64,000 nucleotides of DNA from an uncultured Clostridia bacterium (GTDB lineage: Bacteria; Bacillota; Clostridia; Christensenellales; CAG-138). The translations under genes were made by a program, and so were the position numbers. Position 1 is the first letter of the stretch. Each line of letters opens with the position of its first letter. Where the stretch lies: assembly GCA_947168855.1 (NCBI GenBank), contig CAMVNO010000004.1, positions 186,001 to 250,000 on the forward strand, in the 5' to 3' direction. Under the pieces are notes generated by a model, which searched no databases, had not been told where the DNA came from, and saw only the letters and a program-made list of their open reading frames with translations. This document shows positions 1-8,215 of this stretch, piece by piece.

Positions 1-345
1 AAGGGGACGGCGGAAGAGAAAACCGCCCGTACCGCAGCGATCCAGAACGTGCTGATCCTTTGCATCGAATCTCCGCTGCATACGATGGAGCTTTCTCTCG
101 ACGCGGCGAAGATGATCGAGCGCATGCCGGGAAAAACCAACGCCAACGCGGTCAGCGACCTCGGCGTCGCCGTTATGATGCTGGAGGCGACCGTCCGCAG
201 CGCATGGCTGAACGTGCTGATCAACCTCGGCTATCTCAAGGATAAGGACAGAGCCGCCGTTTACCGCCGCAGGGGCGAACAGCTGCTCAGCGATACGCTT
301 GCCTGCACCGGCGCGGTTTACGAGCAGGTGCTCGGCATGCTCTGA
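1..345 (+). CDS. Cyclodeaminase/cyclohydrolase family protein, C-terminal part (truncated by window edge)
   Basis: The frame is open from base 1, so the start lies outside the window and only the last 114 residues are seen. The stretch NANAVSDLGVA, followed some 25 residues later by WLNVLINL, matches the helical FTCD_C/FchA family. In Clostridia the stand-alone form of about 210 residues acts in the cytoplasm as methenyl-tetrahydrofolate cyclohydrolase (FchA) or formimino-tetrahydrofolate cyclodeaminase. The fragment cannot show which, nor whether a formiminotransferase domain precedes it. It ends with TGA and is followed by a strong terminator at 429. The family call is firm and the exact reaction is not. 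It may matter for the FolD encoded at 59827-60672, which lacks cyclohydrolase residues. Confidence 0.85.
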   Translation, partial: KGTAEEKTARTAAIQNVLILCIESPLHTMELSLDAAKMIERMPGKTNANAVSDLGVAVMMLEATVRSAWLNVLINLGYLKDKDRAAVYRRRGEQLLSDTLACTGAVYEQVLGML

Positions 346-428
346 TCCGAACGAAGAAACAGAACCCTGTCCGATCGCCGTCCAAAACGCGGATCAACGC
401 TAAAAACGGCAGTTTCATGTCCTATTTT

Positions 429-451
429 CCGCCGGAAACGGCGGTTTTTTT
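429..451 (+). terminator. Intrinsic terminator
   Basis: A six-base-pair GC stem (CCGCCG/CGGCGG) closed by a GAAA tetraloop is followed at once by seven T residues. It ends the transcript of the cyclodeaminase-family gene and insulates the next promoter. Confidence 0.9.
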
Positions 452-502
452 GATCTATCCGATATTTTGTAACAAAATCGCGCAGTTTTTGTCGCATTTT
501 CA

Positions 503-511
503 TGTTACAAT
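503..511 (+). promoter_or_regulatory. Extended -10 promoter placing the start at the ATG (leaderless candidate)
   Basis: TGTTACAAT is an extended -10 (TGn plus TACAAT at 506-511). The -35 region is weak. Only six bases, ACTGCC, separate the -10 from the ATG at 518 and no Shine-Dalgarno sequence fits there, so transcription is expected to begin at about the start codon itself. Confidence 0.6.
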
Positions 512-517
512 ACTGCC

Positions 518-1996
518 ATGAAGAAAAGCAAAACAGTCCTACTATTTCTATTATGCGCGGCGATGCTGCTGCTTGCCGCGTGCACGGGCAAACCGCAGAA
601 TGCTGCGGATCCGATCCAAACGGAGATCACGGAAGAGACCGTTCTTCCGGCAGAGACCGCCGGAACGGAACCTATCGATACGGCCGTGCCGACTGCCGAA
701 GCGCGCGGTCCGGTCGACCTTGACGAATTCGTCGGCGTCTACGCAAACGAAAATACCGATTTCGTCGTGATCGAGGAGATCGAGGACAGCTGCATCATGT
801 CGGTCGTGCTGTACCGGCTGATCGGAATGGACGGCGGCACGGTCTCCGCGTCCGAGGAAGGCGTCGTCTTCCGCTCCGTCGATCCCGAGGGCAACCCGAT
901 TACGGTCACGTTTTACCGGGACGGGGAGCAGTACGCGCTGCGCGTGGACGAAAGCACGTGGGAATATCTCGCGCCGGGAACGATCGTAACGGGGTTTGAA
1001 CGGGTCGAGAGCCTGCCTTCTCCCACGGGCGAATATGGCGAGCAGATCGATGAGGAGGAGCTTCCGCAGGCGCCGAAGGGTCATTATACGTTCAATCCCA
1101 AGGTCTGCCCCGTTTTCATGGAGGAGGTCTTCGGGAAGGATATGTGCAACGCGTGGTACAACCTCGTCGACGCGGTGCTTGCGGGCGAAAACACCTTTGC
1201 CTGCAAGGATCAGTACACCTATGACTGGATGATGGGGCAATTCCGGGAGGACCTGCTGCCGATCCTTCCGGAGCTTATCGACTACGCGTGGGATCGCGAG
1301 CACTCCGTGATCGACGGCGTTGCGAGCTTCACGTGGCTCGTCCCGCCGGAGGAAGCCAATGCGCGGATCGAGGAATTCGGCAAACAGATCGAGGGCATTC
1401 TGAACGAGGTGTTCGAGGACAATGACTCGGATTTCGAAAAATGCCTCGCGCTGTACGTTTATTTTTCCGATCACTATACCTACGACTGGGATACGTATGC
1501 GAAGATGAGCGACGAATACGTGGACTATACCTCGTGCTATCGCTTCTTTGAGACCGGGATCGGCATCTGCCACGAGATCTCCTCGGCGTATTCCTATCTG
1601 CTTCTTGAGGCGGGCGTGCAGGCGACCACGATGAGCGGCAACCGGACCTATGATCACGAGGGACATCAGTGGAGCTACGTGCGCATCAACGGGAAGGAAT
1701 ATCACATCGACCCGACCTACGTGCTCGGCACCGGCGGCGCGCTGCGCTATTTTATGATGACCGACGCAAAGCGCGAGGAGGAGGATTCCTACGATCCGGC
1801 GACGTTCTATGCCGTGTCCCATTATTCGCAGGACCATCCGCATCCCGCCTACGTTGCGGACGACGAGACGTTCTCGCCGCTGTGGGATCTGTTCTTTGAA
1901 TCGCTGGACCGCAAAAACCATACCGTCGTCTGTTCGATCGAGGTCGGCGATTACGGCGAGTGGTCGTACTTTATGTTCGACTATACCGGGTATTGA
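518..1996 (+). CDS. Transglutaminase-like lipoprotein
   Basis: A 492-residue exported protein. The N-terminus has KK, a hydrophobic stretch and the lipobox LAAC (Cys at about 22), followed by a Thr/Glu-rich linker, so it should be anchored on the outer face of the membrane. The C-terminal half is a transglutaminase-like cysteine protease fold: Cys351 in GICHE, His383 in HQW and Asp398 in HIDPTY form the expected triad in the right order and spacing. Such proteins are thought to act on cell-wall or surface peptides, but the substrate is unknown. The N-terminal 200 residues match nothing I recognise. The start is fixed by the signal peptide. No ribosome binding site is present, and the promoter suggests a leaderless mRNA. 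Confidence 0.85.
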   Translation: MKKSKTVLLFLLCAAMLLLAACTGKPQNAADPIQTEITEETVLPAETAGTEPIDTAVPTAEARGPVDLDEFVGVYANENTDFVVIEEIEDSCIMSVVLYRLIGMDGGTVSASEEGVVFRSVDPEGNPITVTFYRDGEQYALRVDESTWEYLAPGTIVTGFERVESLPSPTGEYGEQIDEEELPQAPKGHYTFNPKVCPVFMEEVFGKDMCNAWYNLVDAVLAGENTFACKDQYTYDWMMGQFREDLLPILPELIDYAWDREHSVIDGVASFTWLVPPEEANARIEEFGKQIEGILNEVFEDNDSDFEKCLALYVYFSDHYTYDWDTYAKMSDEYVDYTSCYRFFETGIGICHEISSAYSYLLLEAGVQATTMSGNRTYDHEGHQWSYVRINGKEYHIDPTYVLGTGGALRYFMMTDAKREEEDSYDPATFYAVSHYSQDHPHPAYVADDETFSPLWDLFFESLDRKNHTVVCSIEVGDYGEWSYFMFDYTGY

Positions 1997-2019
1997 GTTA
2001 AAATGTGAGGAAAAACGGC

Positions 2020-2670
2020 ATGCTTGAGGAAATGAGAGCGTTTTTTGAAGCCCGGCTGAACGGGTATGAGGAGCACCAGCTGACGTGCATCGAATCGGCG
2101 CGGGAGTTCTATCCGTTTACCGCAAGCTGTCTCCCAAAGGCGCCGGATTCCGAGATTCTGGATCTGGGATGCGGTACCGGACTGGAGCTCGGGTTCTATT
2201 TTGAAACGGTCCCGACGGAAAGGGTCACCGGGATCGACCTTGCGCCGGGGATGCTGGACGCGCTTTTGAAGAAGTTTCCCGACCGGTCGCTGACGCTGAT
2301 CGCCGGCTCATATTTTGACGTGCCGTTTCCGGAAAGCGCCTTCGACGCGGCGGTGTCCGTCGAATCGCTGCATCATTTCACAAAGGAAGAGAAGATCCCC
2401 TTATACAAGAAGGTGCTCAAAGCGCTGAAGCCGGGCGGGTTTTTGATCCTGACGGATTATTTCGCCGGTTCGGACGAAGAAGAACGGTTCCGTCGCGCGG
2501 AGCTGCTCCGCCTCAGGCGGGAGCAGGGCATCGAAGACGACGCGTTCTGTCATTATGACACCCCGCTGACCGTCGAACACGAAAAAGAAGCCCTGCTCTC
2601 GGCAGGGTTTTCCTCCGTTGCGATCCTCGGGAACTGGGGCGCGACGTATACGCTCAAAGCGAACGGATAA
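2020..2670 (+). CDS. Class I SAM-dependent methyltransferase
   Basis: A cytoplasmic protein of 216 residues. The SAM-binding motif LDLGCGTGLELG lies near residue 50, the acidic motif GIDLAPGML near 75, and SVESLHHF marks motif IV, all typical of the Methyltransf_25/11 families. Nothing shows the acceptor substrate. The ATG at 2020 is preferred over the upstream GTG at 2005 because TGAGGA lies nine bases before it. It starts 23 bases after the transglutaminase lipoprotein and may share its transcript. Its stop lies 13 bases from the stop of the convergent AlkD-like gene, with no clear terminator between them. Confidence 0.85.
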   Translation: MLEEMRAFFEARLNGYEEHQLTCIESAREFYPFTASCLPKAPDSEILDLGCGTGLELGFYFETVPTERVTGIDLAPGMLDALLKKFPDRSLTLIAGSYFDVPFPESAFDAAVSVESLHHFTKEEKIPLYKKVLKALKPGGFLILTDYFAGSDEEERFRRAELLRLRREQGIEDDAFCHYDTPLTVEHEKEALLSAGFSSVAILGNWGATYTLKANG

Positions 2671-2683
2671 CCGCCAGCGCAGC

Positions 2684-3355
2684 TTACCGAAGACTTTTCA
2701 GATATTCCTTGTGCGCGTCCGTGACCCGGAAGCTTTCGATCGCCTTCCGGATCGCTTTTTTATGCGTCCATTCGTCCAGCCGACGGGCTTCCAGGTACGG
2801 AACGGTTTCGTCATACCGCTTCGCGAGCGCCGTCGCAAAGTACCATGCGACCATCATTTTGAGATAGTAATCTTCGCCCTGCTTTGCGGCGACGAGCGAA
2901 AGGTATTCCTCCCTGAAATCCTCATCCAGAAACTCGTTCATCAGCATGCGGATGCCGAACCGCGCGGTATAGACATGCTCCGACGCGATCCACTTGCGAA
3001 TGTACGGCAGCAGCTTTTCGTGATTCTTTCTGAACGCCTTCGGCGTTGCCTGATCCGAAACCGGCCAGCAGTCGACATAGGGGAGGAACGCCTCCACGCG
3101 GCGAACGCATTCGTCGAAATCCCTGATCATCGAAAGCACAAAAAAATGGATCAGGTTCTCCTCGTAATACCGGTGCGGCAGATCGGAAAGAAACGCGTCC
3201 CGGTCCGCGCTTTCAAAAACCTCCTTGGCGATCCTTCGCATCTCCGGCGTGCGTACGCCGACGATCGTTTCCGGCGGGATGTTCGGAACAAGCTTACTCT
3301 GAAATTCCCGGTATGATTCGTCTCTGACCTCTTTCAGTCTGCCATACAATGTCAT
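2684..3355 (-). CDS. DNA alkylation repair protein, AlkD-like
   Basis: A 223-residue all-helical HEAT-like protein with the expected size and order of the AlkD family: R-TPEMRRIAKE near the N-terminus, an NLIHFF helix, DCWPVSDQ in the middle, TARFGIRMLMNEFL and YYLKMMVAWYFATALAKRY toward the end. AlkD proteins are DNA glycosylases that remove alkylated bases, though many clostridial relatives are untested. GGAGGTG lies just before the ATG. It is the last gene of a minus-strand set (hlyIII family, AlbA_2 protein, acetyltransferase, this gene) and follows the acetyltransferase by 34 bases. Confidence 0.8.
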   Translation of the reverse strand: MTLYGRLKEVRDESYREFQSKLVPNIPPETIVGVRTPEMRRIAKEVFESADRDAFLSDLPHRYYEENLIHFFVLSMIRDFDECVRRVEAFLPYVDCWPVSDQATPKAFRKNHEKLLPYIRKWIASEHVYTARFGIRMLMNEFLDEDFREEYLSLVAAKQGEDYYLKMMVAWYFATALAKRYDETVPYLEARRLDEWTHKKAIRKAIESFRVTDAHKEYLKSLR

Positions 3356-3389
3356 TCGGCACCTCCGAAAATCTGTTCTTTATAACCCG

Positions 3390-3884
3390 TTACAGCCCGA
3401 AGACGAGATCGTCACCGTCGCGCTCCGGAAGCAGCCGAAAGCCAAGCGACGCATACAGCCGCTGCGCGTTTTCATTGCTCTGTTCCGTTGCGAGCTTCAG
3501 CGGCATATCCGGATCCGCCGCTTTCAGGATGCGGACCGCAAGCTGCGCCGCGGCTCTTCCGTATCCGTTTCCCTGCCGGTCCCTGTCGATAAAGAAACTC
3601 CACGAATACGCGTCGCCTTCTCCCAGCCATTTGCACAGATTGATAAAACCGACCGGCGTTTCCTGCGCGTCGCAGATGATGCACGGGACGTTGTCCTCCG
3701 GAAACAGATACGCTCTGCCGATCGAAAACCAAGCCGGATTGACAAGCGCCTTCTGTTCTTCGGAAAGCCGGCAGTCAAAACCCGCATAGATAAGATCGTC
3801 CTGCGTTTTCATCGGTTTGATGCGCACGTGACCGTCGGACCACAGCGCGCGATCGACGTGTTCCAAAGCGGATCGTAACGACAT
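3390..3884 (-). CDS. GNAT family N-acetyltransferase
   Basis: A 164-residue single-domain GNAT protein. The acetyl-CoA loop reads DRQGNGYGRAAAQLAV (residues near 105-120), the variant Q/R-x-x-G-x-G/A motif, and the C-terminal NENAQRLYASLGFR is the usual motif B. The substrate is unknown. A GAGGAGG ribosome site precedes the ATG. It sits 13 bases after the AlbA_2 regulator gene, so they are probably cotranscribed. Confidence 0.85.
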   Translation of the reverse strand: MSLRSALEHVDRALWSDGHVRIKPMKTQDDLIYAGFDCRLSEEQKALVNPAWFSIGRAYLFPEDNVPCIICDAQETPVGFINLCKWLGEGDAYSWSFFIDRDRQGNGYGRAAAQLAVRILKAADPDMPLKLATEQSNENAQRLYASLGFRLLPERDGDDLVFGL

Positions 3885-3897
3885 TTCGTTTTCCTCC

Positions 3898-4581
3898 TCA
3901 GTATTTCAGCCGGTACGTTCTGCCGCGCGTTCTGCCCTCCGCAACGACGATCCCGTCGCCGATCAGCTTATGCATGACGGCGCGGACGCGCCGCAGTTCG
4001 AGTCCCGTGGCATTCGCGATCTCCGCCGCTTTGGCGATCGGATGTTCGGTCAGGTACGCAACGGTCTTCCGGATCTGTCCGCGTCCCCCCGGACGCCCCT
4101 GTTCCGCATCTGCGCGCATCTTCTCCGCGATCGCGGCATCGTCGCGCGCCATGGCGTCTATATCTTCCGCGGTGCATTTATAATCGCCCTCGCCGTTTCT
4201 GCGGTAGCAGTTTTTCGGATCCCCGTATACCCAGACCGGTCGCAGACCCGGCTTTGCGCGCGGCACGCTGATCACAACGATGCGTTCGTCGCCGACCGGC
4301 TCAATGACAACGTCCTGTTCGGACAGGATATTCACGCCCGCGTTGCCGGGGTCGTTGACCGCGTTCCGGAATGCTTCGGCAAGCCCTTCCGGATCCGGCA
4401 GCCGGATCGCGTGCAGGGATTTGTCCGCACGCTCCTCCACGCCGAGCAGAATCAGTCCGCCGAGCGTGTTGGCAAACGCGGAATACGTTTCCCAGATGCT
4501 CCTCGGCAGTCCGCCGACGGCCTTCTTCGCCTCGATGCGATTGTTTTCCCGATACCGTTCAAGATGGTCGAGATCGATCAT
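3898..4581 (-). CDS. AlbA_2 (Schlafen-like) domain transcriptional regulator with winged helix
   Basis: A 227-residue protein with two parts. Residues 1-120 fit the AlbA_2/divergent AAA-4 domain: E-x-K near residue 18 and SAFANTLGGLILLGVEE. Residues about 160-227 form a MarR-like winged helix (VAYLTEHPIAKAAEIANATG, then VVAEGRTRGRTYRLKY with the wing). Proteins of this build are usually annotated as predicted transcriptional regulators or ATP-binding proteins, and their ligands are unknown. GGAGGTG lies before the ATG. It lies downstream of the hemolysin-III gene with 63 bases between. Confidence 0.8.
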   Translation of the reverse strand: MIDLDHLERYRENNRIEAKKAVGGLPRSIWETYSAFANTLGGLILLGVEERADKSLHAIRLPDPEGLAEAFRNAVNDPGNAGVNILSEQDVVIEPVGDERIVVISVPRAKPGLRPVWVYGDPKNCYRRNGEGDYKCTAEDIDAMARDDAAIAEKMRADAEQGRPGGRGQIRKTVAYLTEHPIAKAAEIANATGLELRRVRAVMHKLIGDGIVVAEGRTRGRTYRLKY

Positions 4582-4644
4582 ACTGCACCTCCGGACATGG
4601 TTTTTATCTGATCTGCGCCGATATCTTAGCAGAACGCCGGCGTT

Positions 4645-5325
4645 TCAGCGCAGCACGTAGAACAGGATCGCCGTCGCCTGCAGAATGCTGCCGAGCAGCA
4701 CGAACAGATGAAAGATCGAATGGAACCAGTGCTTTTTGCTGCCGATCCCGTACAGGATCGCGCCGACCGTATAGGCGACGCCGCCCGCAAGCAGCCAGTA
4801 AAACCCGGGCAGCGTCATCGCTTCGACCGTCTGCGGCACGGCAAAGATGATCAGCCAGCCCATAAAGATATAGCAGGTCATCGACAGCACGCTGTATTTT
4901 TTGAGGTCGATCGCGGTCAGCGTCACGGTGAGCGCCAGAAGCCCCCATTCGAGCCCGAAGCAGACCCACGCGAGCACCGGATACAGTGGACGGATGCCCG
5001 CGAGCAGGATCGGCGTATAGGTGCCTGCGATCAGCGCATAGATCGTGCAGTGGTCCAGCACCTGCATGACCTTTTTGCCGCGTCCGGGACGAAGCCCGTG
5101 ATAGATGCTGCTCATCGTATAGAGCCAGATCATCGCCGCGCCGTACACGGATACGCTCACGATGCCCCACACGCTGCGCTTTTGCACGGAAAACAGTACG
5201 CCGAACACGAGCACCGCGATCCCGATCGCGCCGCCGACGATGTGGCTGACCATGTTCATAATCTCCTCGCCGCGCGTATAGTCCGGAAGCTTCCGTTCGT
5301 TGATCGGCGTTCGCTTCATCCGCAT
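4645..5325 (-). CDS. Hemolysin III (HlyIII/PAQR) family membrane protein
   Basis: A 226-residue integral membrane protein with seven hydrophobic segments. The PAQR/HlyIII marks are present: NMVSHIVGG in the first segment, SSIYHGL with a metal-binding His, LDHCTIYALIAGTYTP in the middle, and HSIFHLFVLLGS with the paired His near the C-terminus. These residues bind zinc in the family, whose bacterial role (lipid or ceramide hydrolase, pore former or metal homeostasis) is unsettled. Two ATGs lie six bases apart and AGGTGG is nearer the first, so M1 or M3 could be used. An extended -10 (TGCTATACT) lies at 5344-5352 on this strand. It heads the minus-strand set. Confidence 0.85.
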   Translation of the reverse strand: MRMKRTPINERKLPDYTRGEEIMNMVSHIVGGAIGIAVLVFGVLFSVQKRSVWGIVSVSVYGAAMIWLYTMSSIYHGLRPGRGKKVMQVLDHCTIYALIAGTYTPILLAGIRPLYPVLAWVCFGLEWGLLALTVTLTAIDLKKYSVLSMTCYIFMGWLIIFAVPQTVEAMTLPGFYWLLAGGVAYTVGAILYGIGSKKHWFHSIFHLFVLLGSILQATAILFYVLR

Positions 5326-5510
5326 CCACCTGCCTTTGAAAAAAGTATAGCACGTTCTTTCAAAAAAGGAAAGCCGGGACCGATATCCGACGCTTTAGAA
5401 AAAACCATACTGACGGTATAGAAAATAAAATCTGTTTGGTATGAGCTGTGTGTGTACGCCGCTTTTTTTCTATGATGGAATGTAAATATTAAACAAGAGA
5501 GGTCCGACAT

Positions 5511-6440
5511 ATGGAAATACAGCTTGCCCAAAATATCCGGGGCTTTCGCAAGGCACGGAAGCTGACGCAGGAGCAGCTTGCCGAGGTCCCGGGCGTCACG
5601 CCCGGCGCCGTCTACAAGTGGGAGGCGGGGCTTTCGATCCCGGACATCGGTCTCATCGTGGAGATGGCGGACTTTTTCGACACCTCGGCGGACGTTCTTT
5701 TAGGCTATCGAATGAAGGACAACCGGTTGAAGGAAACGGCGGCGCGGCATAAGAATGTCCCGGACGAGGGGAAGGAGATCGAACCGGCGCTCAATAAGGG
5801 CATTTCGATCCGCGATCTCAATTTTGCCTACGAGGAGGGCAAGCCCGTTCTGACCGACGTCGACATGGAGATGCCCGCGGGCGGCTGCTACGCGCTGGTC
5901 GGCGGCTCCGGCAGCGGCAAGTCCACGATCCTGAATCTTCTGATGGCGTCCTCGAAGGACTATCAGGGCGAGATCCGCTACGACGAAGCCGAGCTGAAAA
6001 CGATCTCCGCAAGCTCGCTGTATGAGCTCGTGTCGATCATCCAGCAGAACGTGTTCGTGTTCTACAGCACGATCCGCGAAAACATCACGATGTTCTCCGC
6101 GTTCCCGAAAGAGGAGGTCGACCGCGCGGTGCGCATGTCCGGTCTTTCAAAGCTGATCGAGGAAAAGGGCGAGGACTATCTTTGCGGCGAGAACGGCGCG
6201 GGGCTTTCCGGCGGCGAACGCCAGCGCATTTCGATTGCTCGTGCGCTTCTCAGAAAGACGCCCGTGCTGTTCGTCGACGAGGCGACGGCGGCGCTCGACG
6301 CGGAGACCACCTTTGAGGTGCTCGACGCGATCCTGAAGCTCGACGGATACACCCGCGTGATCGCCGAGCAGGGCACGTTCGACGAGCTGATGGCGAAGAA
6401 AGGGTATTTCTACTCGCTGTTCACCGTTTCGCAGCGGTAA
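5511..6440 (+). CDS. Chimeric protein: XRE helix-turn-helix joined to an ABC exporter ATPase without H-loop
   Basis: A 309-residue open frame. Residues 1-66 are a full XRE HTH (QNIRGFRKARKLTQEQLA, then GAVYKWEAGLSIPD). Residues 98-309 are the nucleotide-binding half of an exporter-type ABC protein: Walker A GGSGSGKST (131-139), Q-loop QQN (178-180), signature LSGGE (232-236), Walker B LFVDE (253-257) and D-loop ALD (261-263). No transmembrane domain is present. After the D-loop the text jumps from LDGYTRV to IAEQGTFDEL, so the H-loop histidine and roughly 25 residues are missing. This looks like deletion between an XRE regulator and a neighbouring ABC exporter gene, plus a second internal deletion. 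It may be a decayed gene that has stayed in frame, or an assembly join. GAGGT precedes the ATG. Confidence 0.75.
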   Translation: MEIQLAQNIRGFRKARKLTQEQLAEVPGVTPGAVYKWEAGLSIPDIGLIVEMADFFDTSADVLLGYRMKDNRLKETAARHKNVPDEGKEIEPALNKGISIRDLNFAYEEGKPVLTDVDMEMPAGGCYALVGGSGSGKSTILNLLMASSKDYQGEIRYDEAELKTISASSLYELVSIIQQNVFVFYSTIRENITMFSAFPKEEVDRAVRMSGLSKLIEEKGEDYLCGENGAGLSGGERQRISIARALLRKTPVLFVDEATAALDAETTFEVLDAILKLDGYTRVIAEQGTFDELMAKKGYFYSLFTVSQR

Positions 6441-6463
6441 CGGACCGACGAATCCGAAATATA

Positions 6464-6494
6464 GCCGCCCCTCCTTTTCGGAGGCGGCATTTTC
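6464..6494 (+). terminator. Probable weak intrinsic terminator
   Basis: A bulged GC-rich hairpin (GCCGCCCCTCC pairing with GGAGGCGGC) is followed by ATTTTC. It sits just after the XRE-ABC chimera. Confidence 0.55.
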
Positions 6495-6496
6495 TG

Positions 6497-6525
6497 TTGA
6501 ACCGGCGGCGGAGATATGGTATGAT
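6497..6525 (+). promoter_or_regulatory. Sigma-70 type promoter
   Basis: TTGAAC at 6497-6502, a 17-base spacer, and TATGAT at 6520-6525 with TGG just before it (extended -10). It drives the membrane protein gene at 6562. Confidence 0.7.
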
Positions 6526-6561
6526 GGATCCGTAAAATCAGGTGAATCAGGAGGAAGGCGC

Positions 6562-7230
6562 ATGTTTGTATTCTGGGGAGACGGCTCGGAGGAGTCGAAG
6601 GCGCTGGTCGACGCGATCCACGTGCGCAGCACGGAAAACTTCAACTGGACGTTCATCTTCATTCTGGCGGTTGTGTTCTACGTCTACTGGTCGGAGATCC
6701 ACAAAAAGAACAAGGAGATCGTCTTTGCGGGGCTCGCGCTGTACGGCGTGCACTGGCTGTATGAGATCGCGAACGCGGTGATCGCAAAGATCTTCGGCTA
6801 CCCCTTATGGGCGGTATCGAACGAATCGACGACGTTCATCCTTCTGATCGGCGTGTGCTGGGAGCTTTCGATGATGTTCTCGCTCGCGGGGATCATCTCG
6901 TTCAAGATGCTTCCGCAGGACCGGAACAAGCGGTACTTTGCAAAAAACGGCAGAAAGGGCATCAGCTGCAAGCTCGTCGGCGCGCTGGAGATGGCGCTGC
7001 TGTTTGCGCTGTTCGAGTCGTTCCTTGCGGGCACAAGCAACCGTTCCTTCATCTGGGTCTACAAGTGGTGGGGCGTCATCCCGGTGTTTATCACGACCTA
7101 CGTGCCGTTCTTCCTTGCGAGTAACTTCGTGCCGGATATGGCGCCGAAGAAGCGCAACGCGTTCCTCATCACGGAGTGGGCGCTTGTCGCCGTGCTGCTT
7201 GCGGTGCTGATCCCGCTCGGGATCATCTGA
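6562..7230 (+). CDS. Multi-pass membrane protein of unknown function
   Basis: A 222-residue protein with about six hydrophobic segments: FIFILAVVFYVYW near 31, LALYGVHWLYEIANAVIA near 58, FILLIGVCWELSMMFSLAGII near 92, then GALEMALLFALFESFLAG, VIPVFITTYVPFFLASNFV and WALVAVLLAVLIPLGII at the end. Positive patches (HKKNKE, RNKRYFAKNGRKG) lie between them. I do not recognise the family. An AGGAGG site and a good promoter (6497-6525) support a real gene. No functional partner is visible beside it. Confidence 0.8.
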   Translation: MFVFWGDGSEESKALVDAIHVRSTENFNWTFIFILAVVFYVYWSEIHKKNKEIVFAGLALYGVHWLYEIANAVIAKIFGYPLWAVSNESTTFILLIGVCWELSMMFSLAGIISFKMLPQDRNKRYFAKNGRKGISCKLVGALEMALLFALFESFLAGTSNRSFIWVYKWWGVIPVFITTYVPFFLASNFVPDMAPKKRNAFLITEWALVAVLLAVLIPLGII

Positions 7231-7233
7231 TTC

Positions 7234-7388
7234 TGCGGACGCGAAAACGGATCGACGCTCCGCGCCGCGTTTGCCGTCGTTTGAACGACAGCGTTGCGGA
7301 AGAACGCGAGCGGCTTGCGTATTATGCCCGGCCGGGCGAGGAGGAAGAAGCGCGGCTGCTGTTCTTCCTGAAAAAACGCGGGAGGTAA
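7234..7388 (+). pseudogene. Possible gene remnant (charged C-terminal tail)
   Basis: The frame reads about 50 residues ending in EEEEARLLFFLKKRGR and stop, with the acidic/basic pattern of a real protein tail (VAEERERLAYYARPGEEEEA) but no convincing start or ribosome site. It may be the end of a lost gene, a short peptide starting at TTG, or chance. Its last codons supply the GGGAGG used by the next gene. Confidence 0.3.
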
Positions 7389-7392
7389 TCCT

Positions 7393-7776
7393 ATGAAACG
7401 AATCATTCTCTGCATCCTTGCGTTCGGCATGCTTGCGGCGGTTGCCTGTAAAAAGACGGAGGGCGATCCGAAGCCCGCGGTCGCTGTCGGCACGTACGTA
7501 TGGGAAAAGGAGGGCTTCGGCGGCGACTTCACGATCACGCTGCGCGAGGACGGCACCTACGAATACTACGAGGGCTTTCTTTCGAGTTATATCGGCACGG
7601 GCACGTGGACGGTCGAAGACGGCGCGCTGATTCTGACCGAACAGGGCGGCTATGACGCTGTCTTCCGCTTCACCGCGCAGGACGGCGCGCTCATTTACCG
7701 TGCAGACGGCTCGGACAAATTCATCTATACCGACGTGCAGGACGGCGACCGGTTCCTGCCGCAGAACGGGCAATAG
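7393..7776 (+). CDS. Small lipoprotein, lipocalin-like beta fold
   Basis: A 127-residue protein with signal peptide MKRIILCILAFGMLAAVAC and lipidation Cys at 19. The mature part is a run of short beta strands with alternating Gly and aromatic residues (GTYVWEKEGFGGDFTITL, EDGTYEYYEG, GTGTWTVEDGALILTE), as in small lipocalin-like lipoproteins of Clostridia. Two similar proteins occur at 37687 and 38165. The function is unknown. GGGAGG precedes the ATG. Confidence 0.75.
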   Translation: MKRIILCILAFGMLAAVACKKTEGDPKPAVAVGTYVWEKEGFGGDFTITLREDGTYEYYEGFLSSYIGTGTWTVEDGALILTEQGGYDAVFRFTAQDGALIYRADGSDKFIYTDVQDGDRFLPQNGQ

Positions 7777-7831
7777 GCCGGAGAACGGGACCCTGCGCAT
7801 CAAAACAGTCGGAAAGGAAGGATCTGCGAAC

Positions 7832-8215
7832 ATGCAATTGCGGCCGCATCACGGCATGTGCTTTCAATTCTATGAAGGGAGAGGCTACAGCGCGGAATTT
7901 ACCGACCACATGGGCGGCGTGATCCGCGCGCTTTCCGAACGCCCGGATACGCCGGTGCGGCTGACGCTTTCGACGGACGTCGTCTGCGAACGTTGTCCGA
8001 ACAATGTCGAGGGGATCTGTCAGAGCGCCGAAAAGGTCATGCGCTACGACGAGGCGGTGCTGAACGCCTGCCATTTGAAGGACGGCGACGAATTACCCTA
8101 CGCGGATTTTTCGGCGCGGGTCAAGGAACGCATTCTCGACGCGGGTCTGCGGCGTAGGATCTGCGGCGACTGCGAATGGGACGCGATCTGCGCAAAGCAT
8201 CGGAGGGAACCATGA
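7832..8215 (+). CDS. DUF1284 domain protein
   Basis: A 127-residue cytoplasmic protein that begins with the family's RPHHGMCFQFYEGRGYS signature. Cysteines CERCPN, GICQ and CGDCEWDAIC are spaced like a possible iron-sulfur or zinc site. DUF1284 proteins have no established function; the cysteine pattern suggests metal binding. The ATG at 7832 is chosen because GGAAGGA precedes it and the signature starts there. Its stop overlaps the next start in ATGA at 8212-8215, a mark of coupled translation. Confidence 0.85.
   Translation: MQLRPHHGMCFQFYEGRGYSAEFTDHMGGVIRALSERPDTPVRLTLSTDVVCERCPNNVEGICQSAEKVMRYDEAVLNACHLKDGDELPYADFSARVKERILDAGLRRRICGDCEWDAICAKHRREP

Noticed and set aside
551..1921. A 456-codon open frame on the minus strand across the transglutaminase lipoprotein
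   Set aside because: It is rich in Arg, His and Leu and has no ribosome site or motif, as expected for the shadow of a GC-rich gene; the plus-strand reading has a signal peptide and catalytic triad.
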